Assembly: GCA_964019695.1 (NCBI GenBank)
Contig: OZ026522.1
Span: 77,159,601-77,223,600 of the forward strand
Origin: Loripinus fragilis
Taxonomy: Eukaryota; Mollusca; Bivalvia; Lucinida; Lucinidae
DNA length: 64,000 bases
Reading direction: 5' to 3'
This document shows, one piece after another, positions 12,201 through 24,200 of the stretch (positions within the stretch are counted from its first letter, which is position 1; each line of letters opens with the position of its first letter). The notes beneath the pieces are model-generated. The model was not told the DNA's origin. It was given only the letters and a program-made list of their open reading frames with translations, and searched no databases. A program made the position numbers and the translations under genes.

Positions 12201-15200
12201 ACTTTATCAGAACAAATTTTTTCAAGCATACAGGTACCATCAGCTATCAAAACAGTTTGGATCCTGATCAGGCCCGACGTTTTGTCGGGCCCGATCAAAA
12301 CGTCGGGCCCGATCAGGGTTCAAACTATTTGCAAAATGTGCAATTTGAACATGTCAATTTTATAGCAAAACAATATTGGAAACAAAAACAAATAATTATC
12401 ATGAGATTTCCAACAATGTGGTACGTGTGGCCAGCAAAGCCTCAGATCAGCCTGCGCATATGCGCAGACTGATCAGAGCCTTTGCTAGCCGCTGGAATGT
12501 TTTATGAGTGTTAAGCTACTGGCTGAACATCATTTGGAGTTTCTAGGCTTAAAAGGAGACTGCACAGGCTTGTCTGAGTCTACACTTGTCAAAATGCTAC
12601 ATTGTTAGAAATCACATGTCATGGCTCGTATATACATGTCAACTGGGTATTTTTAATGCTCTTTCATTGTCTGCTCTATATTTCATTTTTTTTTTCAAAA
12701 TCAACTTTTCCGAAAAATTGTTGAAGAATTTGATTAGTGTTCAAACAATTTATAGATCCTGATCAGACGAACGGTTTTGGCGGGCCTGATCTGGGCCAAA
12801 GTTGTTTGTAAAACGTTGAATTTCATCATGTCAATTAATTAGCATAACAATGGTAGAAACAAAAGCAAATATTTACAATTTATATACATGTCTACTGGGT
12901 AATTGTTCATGCTCTTCATTTTATAATTTGACCCAAACTATAAAAATTTAAATTACTTTAATGATTTTCTTCATATGTAAATGGCTTTAAAACCCAGGCT
13001 CAAAAATTTGAGTTTCAATATTTTTGGGGGTTTTCAGAAAAAAACTTCCAAGTTAGGTAAGGGTATTGCATGGTAGCAACTATACTGAGGGAAAAAAGTT
13101 TAGCAATTATTTATAATGGGGTTTCCCATAGGTGATCTTTGAAGCAATAGATATTTCTAAATGGCAGATTCGCAAACATGTCAATTGTTTGAAAATGACC
13201 TAATGGCTACCCTCAAGTAGTCAAAAGAAACAAAAACCGACTTCATAGTGAGAATTTGATCTGCTGAGCATTTTAATTTCAAGCGTTATTCAATTGAAAG
13301 GGAGGTAATTTGGAAAAATACGATTTTCAACTAAATACTGTACGAAAAGGGTGAACATAACATTCAGTTTTAAACCGTTTTTCACTGTCTTACTTTTGGG
13401 TCTAAACATTGGACAGAAAAATGAAACGTTTAGTCGAAAACTATTCGCACTATTGCCAGATAAGCTGTTTTAGCAAGGGGCATAAAATCAGACTTTACAT
13501 TATGTGAAATGTCAACCTGTTAATGTCATCGTACTCGTGAACGCTTGTCAACATATATTTTTGACACTATGAAATTAAAAGTTCTAATTCTTATAAACTG
13601 TGAATCCTCAAAGTATATTGCTTAACTTTTTTCCCTCAGTATATATATCTAGAGCATTTCTATAGCCACTGAAATTTTGGGCTTACTAGAAGTGCCAAAC
13701 AGATTCTGAAGTCACTCAGAAAAGTTTCTCAACTTCGAGTATAGTGCATTCCCTTTATCACACAGATCTGAATACATGTATAACAAGGTCATGTTGTAGG
13801 TCACAAATTTTTTGAATCTTCAGTCTTAATAGCATGATTGAATAACAACGCACCGACCAGCCTGGGCATTCGCGCATACTGATCGATGTCTTTGTTAATT
13901 TAAATTTCTGAAAAGAGGATAATCACTAACAATGTCACAAGTAGTTTACTACGGAAATGGACAAAAGCCCACTGCTAAATTAGGCAGGATGGACAAAAGC
14001 CCACTTCTTTAAAAAAAATAGGATCAAGCCTGTTATAAAACTGTTAACCCTGATCAGACTGCTCTTCGGGATAAGTCACACATGCAGAGTGTTTTCACTG
14101 ATATTATGATTTCCCGTATGTGTTGTGACGAGCCTACGTATGTATGAAAATATCAGAGTACCCCCCCCCCCCCCCTGGGAGAAAATTGTGGACAGATTCT
14201 AAATGGAATTGAGAAATTTCATAGTTGTTTTTTTTCTGGTAATTGCGTGCAGTGTATGTTAAGGCGAGCCTGCGCAAATTAGTCACGTCGGAGCCATTAC
14301 TGTTCACATTGCTGACACAGAGATGGATAGACTGGGTCTTATTATTTAGTTACTATCTAGGGACAAAACTTAACTTAATAGAAATTTGCTATTATGTTAA
14401 GTCTTGTCACTAGATAGCTTAGTGCTAGAGCGCTTTACTCAAGACCAAAGGGCTGGAGACTTCAGCGAGCCTAACAGGCGTCACTATGTCGTGTCCACGA
14501 GCAAGACATATTAATCCTTGCTTAGTACTGGTTCAACCCAGGAGGGCAAGTCCCCACATAACTGAAAAATTGTTGACTGGGACGTAAAGAATAAAAGAAA
14601 ATGATCTCAGCCACTAGCCATATAAAGGGTTAGATGTTTGGTCCATTGTATATATATTGAGGGGTCACATGTTATAACCTAAAAAAATTAAACTCTTCCT
14701 CTGTTTAGTGTCTGTGTTTACCTCAAAGCCTAATAATCTGAAACAGTCATATCATATGAAATTTCATTAAGAATGTTTGATAAATTGATTTGCTCATGCA
14801 ATGGCTGAAATGGCTGTGGAATGTCTCTAAGGGACGCATTCAACACATTGTCCTGGTCCGTGTAATTAAATGTTGTGATTTGAGTCTGCTGACGTGGCGC
14901 TGAATGTCCGCGGATGCCTTCGATGCTTTCTTTTTTCCTCGAACCCTGTCTGCCTCTTCTCGCCTCCTTAGACCTTCATTTATCTTAGGGATCACCGAAT
15001 CCTTCCAAATACTAGTCTTCTTCGTCGCTGGGTAGAAAGCCTGTACATAACGGACAAGCGCGGCCTTTCTCTCTGGGTCGAGTTCCTGTTTCTCTCGTAC
15101 ACCCCCACCATGATAGCTGTACTTTAATCTCAGCTGACCCGGTCCAAACAGCTCTGGGTACAGCTTTCTTGTTAAGCTGAGGGCAAAATTCCCAGGTCCT

Positions 15201-18200
15201 GTGGCCTCATTTTGCAGCTCTCTCAGTTCGTCCAAAGAAAATCTGTATAATGAGGGTATGTCCCCAAACATATCATCATCAGGAACAGCGTTGTCCTGTG
15301 GGATGGCAGCTGAAACTTCCCTCGTCGCCTTCATCTCATCAAGTCTCTCGATAACTGTGGTCATTGCGTCCTCTAGTGCTGTCAGTCTCTTGTTGGTTGT
15401 GTCCTGCTTGCGGTTCATCGACTGCTGGTAATCCTTTATACAATCGAACATCTTCTCCATAGTCAAATTTACCGTATTCATCAGCGCCATCATCGGGTCT
15501 GACCTAAGGGGGGATTACCCGGCCTCACTTCCTGGTGCTGTCCTGCATAGCGGGCTAACATTTTGAAGTGTCCTCAGAGGCGTACTCTGTAATGGCCTTC
15601 TCATCTGTTCCATTATGCTCTCACGTAGCATCGCGGGCGACATGGGCTGGTGTGCCTCTTCCTCTTGCTCTGCCCTTGGAATGGCGGAGGTGGTGGCTGC
15701 AGGCAAAGGGTCAATGGCGGAGCTGGTGGCTGCAGGCAAAGGGTCAAAGGCGGAGCTGGTGGCTGCAAAGGGTCTTCCTTGCTGTTTGAAGCTGTAGCGA
15801 CTCTGTCAGCCTGTCCCGACGACCGAAAAAGCCTTCTCGCTGCTGGCTTTTCCTGCAATTGAAAATCAAATTTCTAGATATTCGTGACTGATGCCGTCTG
15901 CTGTCACTCTTGCACTATTCTTTTGGTCGCCTATTGCGCAAACAAAAAGAACACAGACCAGACTGCTCTAGTAGGAGCATGTGCGACCAGGGTTCTTAGT
16001 GTTTGCCTCTGTGATAAAAAACAACAAAGAATTGAATGCATTTTAAAAATTGCAGCAGACAGCGATGTGGCAGCTGATTTTACCTCATCAAACCAAATAT
16101 AAATAACCCTTAATGTGCCAATCGCAACAAAGTCTTTTGCTTTTCTCGTCTGCTGAAATGTTTAAGAAGCCTCTGTGTCAAACAGTGTGCACCCAGATCA
16201 GACTGTTCCTGTAGATGCAGTCTGTTCTGAATGTACACTGTTTGCTTATATATTTAATTTGTCAGTAATGTTAGACAATTATTTGCAGCAGACGACTTCA
16301 GCAGACGACATTTTCAGATGCATTTTTTCTTGGCGCTTTAAGGGTTAAGTGTAACTCATTTTTTTTCTTGTTATTAAGGGGCATTTTGCACTCCTGGCCG
16401 GAGACGGGAATTATGAACGCACTGGCTTCGAACTGCAATTTATAGCGTTGTCGAAGTATAACTGAACCGGTTTGTAACAAGTATAATTTGGTAAATTTTT
16501 AACAAAAAGGATGGTTTCTGTTCATCCAGAACTATACTTTCAGCAACTTTAAATTAGACCTATTAATTCACGACAATAACAGGTGGATATGTTGTGACAT
16601 TTCTCGTCAATGATATGCTGACCTAACATTATTTTTTGTCGGAAAGTCAGTGTACAATGAATAGGAGGAAAGCTCAGCAGCCACCTCTTTATAACACGTG
16701 TTGGCAGTACGGAGCTTTTACACGATGGAAAATTGAAATTTTTCATTCATAAATCTTTTGATTAACACACCCATAAAGTTCGTCATTCGGATAATTCGAG
16801 TCAATACTTCTGGTTCAGTTGAACATGCGTATACTGGGCACTGGTGTATTGGTGTCCCTGCCATATACGGACGGGCAAAACAAACGCTACATGCAAAATT
16901 TCAAATAAATTGCCCAGAAAGAAAATACATGTAAAATTAGTGACAGCAGTTAGAATATTCATTTCTATTAGCCTAACATTCATGATTGGCAACAAACTAT
17001 AATTTCAAATTACTCAAATGCAGCTCGTGTCTGGAACCACATGTCTAACCTGACAAAACTCTTATGTAGCGTTTCTTTTGCCCGTCAGTATTTAGTCAGT
17101 GATGTACATTTTATGTGGGGGTTTTGGGGGATGGTGTACTGTATATTGTCAGCTGTGTGACATGTGTGAAATTGCCCAGCCAGTGACACTAGGGTTATTG
17201 GAATATGACATACCTGATGCAACGTGTCAAAATCTTGAAAGTATATATAACTCTCGGTTCTAAAACCTCCATACACAAGGTTTGTTGAGATACAAGCGTA
17301 AAAATGCCTAAGCTTAAGATTAATGAAAAAACAAAATTGGAAATAGTGTCTTTTGTACAAAATGGACTAACCGTGAAACAAATACATAGGAAACTTGTTG
17401 ATCGCGCGATACATGTATCATAAAATGCGGTGAAATATCATGTTAATCAGTATTTAGTTGGAAATTTTGACATAGGTTTGCCTCCATTGAAAAAAACTAG
17501 GAAAGACAACAAAATTTCAGAACACAGTCTTGAAGTGATCAGGGAGGTGTTTCGAAATGACCCTTATGCGACAAGCACGGATGTGAGAAAACAACTTGCG
17601 ATCCATGGCACGGAAGTGAGTGCCGCTACCGTAAAGAAAGCTATTAAGACAGCCGGGTATGTGAACTCGGAGCCAAGATACTGTCAGTTAATTAGAAACG
17701 CCAATCAAGAGAAACGGGTGGATTTTTGTAATTCTCTTATTGAGGTGAATGATGCGCTTGACAATATAATATTTACGGACGAGTGTAGTGTTCAGCTGCA
17801 TAATAACAAAACGACATCATACAGACGGAAGGGAATGCTAACACCATATATGGGTAAACCAAAACACCCGCTCAAGGTCCATGTGTGGGGTGGGATTAGC
17901 CGAAAAGGTCGGACTGAAATAATCATATTTGATGGGATAATGAAATCTGATTTTTTTGTGGAAGAAATTCTTAAGAACACTCTCCTTCCCTTTGTGAGAG
18001 AAACTTTCGGAGTGAACCACCGGTTTCAACAAGACAACGATCCAAAGCATCGCTCAAAATTATCACAGAAGTTTATGGAGGACAATTCTATCAACTGGTG
18101 GAAAGACTGGCCTTCAGGTATATCTAGAGCAAAACGCCCACTAGGTCCCTGTTTTGGTCAAAAACACATTTCCACAAAAAATGCAGCACAGCAGTAACAC

Positions 18201-21200
18201 ATCAATATTAAATGTTGCCACAACACTTGTGCTAATCAGGCTGTGCTGATGCGCAGACTGAGCAGCGCCGATATTGTGGACAGTTGCAATTATTTAAGAC
18301 AAGTCCCCATCCCCTACAAGTACCAACCCAGTAAATAGCTGTGTATACAAGGGACGTTTTTTATGTTCGTAGAGAGGTAGATTTAATGAAAACGGCGAAA
18401 GTAAATGCATACATCATGCATATATTTGGAAAGATTGAGCTTTTATCTTTACATGCAACCTTAAATTATTTCAAAATACATTACTTTAATGCCTTCTAAG
18501 AGGCAAAGACATACCTATATATGGCACACTGGAAATATGGTAGAAATGTGACATTTAATGGACTTAGTCTCTGACAGAACGTTAGAAACAATTGCATGAA
18601 AATGGGTCCATAGCCATGCACAGCTTCTGAATCTTTGGCTGCAGATCGAGGACACCACGTGCTACATTATCATATAAGCATTTTAGCAAATGCATAGCAA
18701 TTATTGCATATGGAAGATTTGTTTGGAACCTAAGCAAATTGAACAGTAGGCATATAAACTTTTATTGTAAAAAGTTGACACAAGTAGAAGTTGGACACCG
18801 GCTTTTGAATGTGACTTAATATGTTAGCTGTAAAGTAGTATTATATTGTTTCGTGCTTATATGGTAGATGAGAGTGTTATGGTAACTTTCATCCAAAAAA
18901 AAAGTTTATACTTTTGTTTTAGTAGAAATGAACTGCAAAATAAATAGCCTAGGGGGTGCTAAAATCCCTTATTTTGTACATAAATGACGTCATGGAGCGT
19001 TACTGTATTTAGAAAATACATTAAAACTGTTTGTGTGCTTCTAAACAGGTGTTGAAATCACTGCAATAAGAAAATTATGCAGATCCGATTGTTATTGTGT
19101 TTTCTACCCAGGGTTGATTTACCCCACCCACTTTTTATAACATGGGGGTATGCCAGTTCCGGAAGTTGCCAGTTACACGCTTTAATCGATACATCAATAT
19201 AACTGCTGACGAATGATTGAGTATACCATGTGCTATGAAAAACCAGAAGAAATTTTAAAATTTGTTAATAATCGTAATTTTAACAGATATAATAACTAGC
19301 ACTTGACTGTGATTATTTTGGTATATTGATGGGTGTTTTAAAATTGTTATAGAAGAGCAAACAACAAACTTATAGTTTTGCTGCACTTGTCGACGATTAG
19401 CGTTTGAATAATTAATTTTGGTGGTGCAAAAGAAAAATCGGCTTGAAAAATGCTTATATCACCATAGCGAATGGAACTTAACAACGTCTTATTTCCTGCT
19501 TGCTGCGTGGTTAAAATGGCATGGATTTCGACCAGTGTCCTTTATTAGCCCTATTCAAAGCTATATATCTTGACCGAACTAAGCGCTAATGATGTAAAAT
19601 TTATATCAGTTGATAGACAAAAGCCAGACCTTTCAAAATATATATACTTAAGGCACCGTAAGTTCTATATTTGTAGAGATACAGCCCGATTCTACGAACA
19701 TAAAAAATGACCCTCGTAGGTGGCATGCGACGCATTGTTTTGAAAACAAGGAAATGTAGAGCATGAAATTAAATTTGAATTTATAAATGTATATGTATTT
19801 TTTTTTCAAAAAGCATCTCAACAACGTACATGTATCGGTGGAGATACGGCTACAGAGACGAGCCAAAAATCGAAATTTCGCCTGTTGCAACTTTGTACAA
19901 ATGCATGTACTTTCCAGTAAGCGTACACCAAAGGCGCTGATCAGACTTTGCGAATGCGCAAGCTGGTCTGCTCCTTTGTTATCGCGATTTCTCGGCGCAA
20001 GAAAACCTGTCTTAGGTACGTAGTTTGCACATCTATGCAGTCCGATCAGCGGCAAATTGTTATTCACTTATTGGAGATAATCATAACTTATCTTTATACA
20101 AACGAAGTTTGAGCATTTTGGTAGTCTCTGTAATTGAGTACGTTGGATCGAGTATGACCCTGATTAAATGGCGCCTTCCTGGAGCATAAGATATTTCAAT
20201 TAGCGCGTATCTCTGACCGCCTCACTTTATTCTTTATATATAAGTGATCACCAAATGCGTAAGGGTGTGCAGGGGAGGAGCCTAGGTTTTCCGGTAAGGG
20301 GGTTCATATGTTTAGAGGGTTGGGGGTTCGTTTGGCTGATTTTATATCATTTTCCTTAAATATCCACGGAAAAGAAATAATTTGGTCTCATTGAGGCCAA
20401 ATTATTCCCTTTTCGTTGGATATTTAAAAAGGGGGGGGGGCAGGGATGGGGTCCGAGCGAACCCCCTGAACTCCCTCTGGATCCGCCGCCACTGATGTGG
20501 TCGATTCTTATGTATTTATGACGACCACTGCATGGCCGTAATGAACCCGAAAAGTCTATACTTTGGCAAATGGTGGAAATCCAGATGAAATGCTGCATAA
20601 TATTGTATTTCATCTGGGTCTTCACTATCTGCTAAGTCATAAATGAACTAAAGTATTTCAGGAATTGTTTGGCTGAAATGGTTTTGTGTCCCTTGAGCAT
20701 TGAGCGTTACCCCCTTCCATCCGCACCTACGTAAGTCTGAACATCACACACAATAACGTCCGCTCTCAAAGTTGTTTGGCTGAAATGGTTTTGTGTCCCT
20801 TGAGCATTGAGCGTTACCCCCTTCCATCCGCACCTACGTAAGTCTGAACATCACACACAATAACGTCCGCTCTCAAAGTTGTATAGTTTTGATCAGAATT
20901 TTATGAAACTTTGTTACATTGAAATTTGTTTAGTACTTTTCTTCAAGTTCGATGAATGTCCATATCGCACCATGCATTCAGTCCGCTTTCTAAGATGGAT
21001 AGTTATGATCAGAATTGTTTGAAACTTGGTCACATGGTTTAGTGTCATTATGTCTCTCATGAATGGTCCATGTTGCATCATGCCCTCAGCATTCAAGAAA
21101 AAAACTATGAGAATTTTTGCAAAAGCGGGGGCAACTGTGTCCAATGGACACATTTCTAGTTAATTGGTTTATTGCCGAATCGACCCGGATTCTATTTTTA

Positions 21201-24200
21201 TACATGATTTATGTCTCTTTTTCAGAATTTATTTTCTATTTTTTTTTTTTCTATAGAAAGTTGTGATTTGAATCCAATAGAGATGGTGTGGAATCAGCTT
21301 AAACGACATGTAGCAAAAGTGCAGCCTCACAACAAAGATGAACTAATTCAAAGTATTCATGAATTCTGGAACACAGTCCTGACGCCGGAATTATGTAGTA
21401 GATATATTGACCACATATTTAAGGTTGTTCCACTGGTTGTTAAAATGAAAGGGAAAGCCACGGGAGATATACCCAAGCGACTTTTTCGTATGTGTTCAGA
21501 GGGTAAAGACCTACGTTATTTTGTAAATCTTCTTGAAACAGATGACATTGAGAGGAAATTCAAAGCACTGACAGAAGGGGACAACGGTGAACCTGTGACC
21601 ATCGCCGAATAAATACGGAATGCAATGCCTGAAGTTATAAAACTTTTTCATGCTCACGTCATTGCTATCTTATCATGCTCATATGTGACAAAATGCCAGC
21701 AATCCTTGGCATTTTAACAGTAGCAAACAAAGCTGTAATTTTCATATTAGTGAAATAGTGCATTTGAAATTTCATGCTCATGCCACGAGGTCATAAAATT
21801 TTTTCCATGCTCAACTCAGCTGAGCACGAAATTTATCCTGCTCATAAATGTTTAATGCCAACATTTGTTGGCATTTTAACATTTATTAGCATGATAAATA
21901 CTGCATCTGAGAGACTTTAACTTAGAATTTCTTTATTTGTCGGTGTTTTAGATTTTATGAGCAGTTGAGTATGAAAAAGTTTTATACATGTAGGGTTTTC
22001 CATATACGATCTTTAAGCATAAGATTTTTTTTTATCAGCAGATGGGCAAACACTTCCCTTGCTTGGATGTCTATAGAGTTAGTCACATGGGTAAAAGTTT
22101 TCAGGATTTATCCTGAATTCAGGATTTTGAGGCTGACTTTCCATAGAAAGTCAGCCTCAAAATGCTGAATTAGGAGATAATAATGGCTTCCCTGATTATT
22201 TTCAGATTATCTTAACACAATTAATCATTTTAACTTTAAATTATCCATTTTTGTAGCCAACCTGCAAGTTTTAAAAATTAAATTTCAAAAGTTCAGGATT
22301 TTGGAAGTTTGGAACTTTCACCCATGTAGTCACGATTGGAGTTTTTTTTTTAAATAAAGAATAATTTGTATTTTTTTTATTTAACAGTGAATTCATTGCG
22401 TATCAACATTTGCGGATCTTGAGGGGAGGGGCAGAGGGTCCGGACCCCCCCCCCTCAAAAATCACAAAAATATAGGGTTTCTTAGCAATATTGGTCCGGA
22501 TCTCGGTAAAACCACAAATGGAACGAGAAACGACCGGGGGTGTTAGGTTGTGCTTTCTGTATATTCCGTTGAGTACAAGATTTTGATTCTAATGGCACAT
22601 GCCACGAGATTATGAAATTATTTTCGGGACCAGGCTGTTTTATTTTTAATGAGGCTTCGTCTGCTAACATATTTTCTGAATACGAGCAGCTATTGCTCTG
22701 GCGGGTCAGCACATTTGTGACCGCTCACCGGAACCTTAGATGCTCGAGAGTATGAGAAGTACCAAAATCGGATGTACTGACAAACAGGAGGGCCTGTAAT
22801 TTGGTATAACCCATATAAGCCCACTGTTTGCTTACAAACTTTTCTTTTAAAATTTATGATTTAAAATCATAATTCCTCCCAACAGCCCTAAAATTGGAAA
22901 TGGACTCGTCAAATTTAATATACCGGCATAAATATACCATTTTTTTGATAATTAAATAATAAGATAAATGACGACCTTCAATTACATTAACAATAGCCAC
23001 CAAGTTATACCTTTTTCTGTTGCTGCTTCTTGGTCTTTTGGGCAGGAACGGTGGGTGTTTTTGGCTTCTGTTGCTTCTTAGTCTTTGGAGCAGAAGGCTG
23101 TTGACGCTCCAACATCAAGGTCTTCATCTCTTCCTCTGCTCTAGAAGAAATTATGTCGGCTGATGCCACCTGTTTGGCCCTTCCCCATTGAACGTCATAG
23201 GACCGTCCTACAATCAACTGAAAATAAGATGGGGAAGTCCAGTATGCTTGCATTCGATTTTATCACATAAACTCCCCACCCGCCTACACCCGAAACGCAG
23301 TCAAAATACCTTGAATTGTGACCTTGAACCTGGGCCTCCCTGCAACGGACAGTGGTTCTTGTTATATAAGGCAGTAGGCGTAGAAATATCATCTAGGTTT
23401 TCTGTTTAAGTGATTCTTGTATATCTGAATGTTTGTTCAATTTTGGGGTTCCTCCTAATGATAAATATCTAACTATAAGTTTATAAAGGAGATACATGCC
23501 GAAGAGGTGGGTGGCAGCTCAGCTGCTACTTCTTTAGCAGTGCTAACATTTACAATGCTGCTGATCTGATCTATCCCGGTAATATCAACCATTTGCTGAA
23601 GAATTCAAAGTATTTCTTGATCGGGCAACAGATTGAATGGAAAGGATGTTTAACTTATATTTTTTTAGTACGAAAATAAATGTAAGTTAAGTTTATACCA
23701 AAATGGGTGGCAGTTCTGCTGCCCCCTATTTCGGTTTAGTTAACCTATTTTTAGAGGATGGAGAGGAGTTTTATTTTCTAAGTAGGTTTCATAAAACATT
23801 TTACACCTGTTTTCATTTAGACAGCCAATTTGCTTGAAATAGCAGGACACACTTATCGGTATTTATTCTTATCATCTGATTTTATGGGAACCGCCTACTT
23901 TACAAACAAAGACATTGAAAGAAGCTTTTTTCAAAAAAGTCTCTCCTTTAGGATGTTGGGCGATTTCCATTGTCTGCGCAAGCGCGATAAATAGTCATGC
24001 CACCTATTGTAAGATATTAGAAGTGGTGTATGGGTGCGCGCGTGTGCCCATCAAAAATCTTCTTGTTCTCTAATTGAAGGCGCTTCGCTGGCTGTCCGAA
24101 GGTGGCCTGACACTTCATATGCTGACTTCATTTGTGATATTTACCACCACTTTTTTTAGCATAAGTGACGCCTATCATGCCTGTTTCCTAACTGACCTTA

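Larger units (their letters stand above)
18118..21256 (+). other. 3.1-kb intron of the transposase, MITE-filled
   Basis: Begins GTATATC and ends with a T-rich tract and AG. Between 18190 and 19800 I see no gene; 19810-20040, 20268-20500 and 20665-20878 hold repeats. Such a long intron is unusual for a Tc1-type gene. Confidence 0.7.
17304..21612 (+). pseudogene. Tc1/mariner-type transposase, spliced, one nonsense codon
   Basis: A DDE transposase of Tc1/mariner type: N-terminal helix-turn-helix region from MPKLKINEKTKLEIVSFVQN (17304), then catalytic motifs TDECS, QQDNDPKH and, after a 3.1-kb GT-AG intron, LNPIE. Counting after splicing gives 35 residues between the second Asp and the Glu (DD35E). 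The total is 389 codons. The frame is intact except TAA as codon 40 (17421-17423), inside the DNA-binding region. It is on the strand opposite the host BEN gene and inside its second intron. Flanking TIRs were not identified. I recall related WWK..PES.DLNPIE transposases in molluscs and fish, but no search was run. Confidence 0.85.

Noticed and set aside
15568..15862. Plus-strand open frames opposite BEN exon 3
   Set aside because: Gly/Ala/Trp-rich shadows of a repetitive GC-rich coding region; no splice or start context.
17792..18050. Minus-strand open frames opposite the transposase
   Set aside because: Antisense shadows of the transposase exon.
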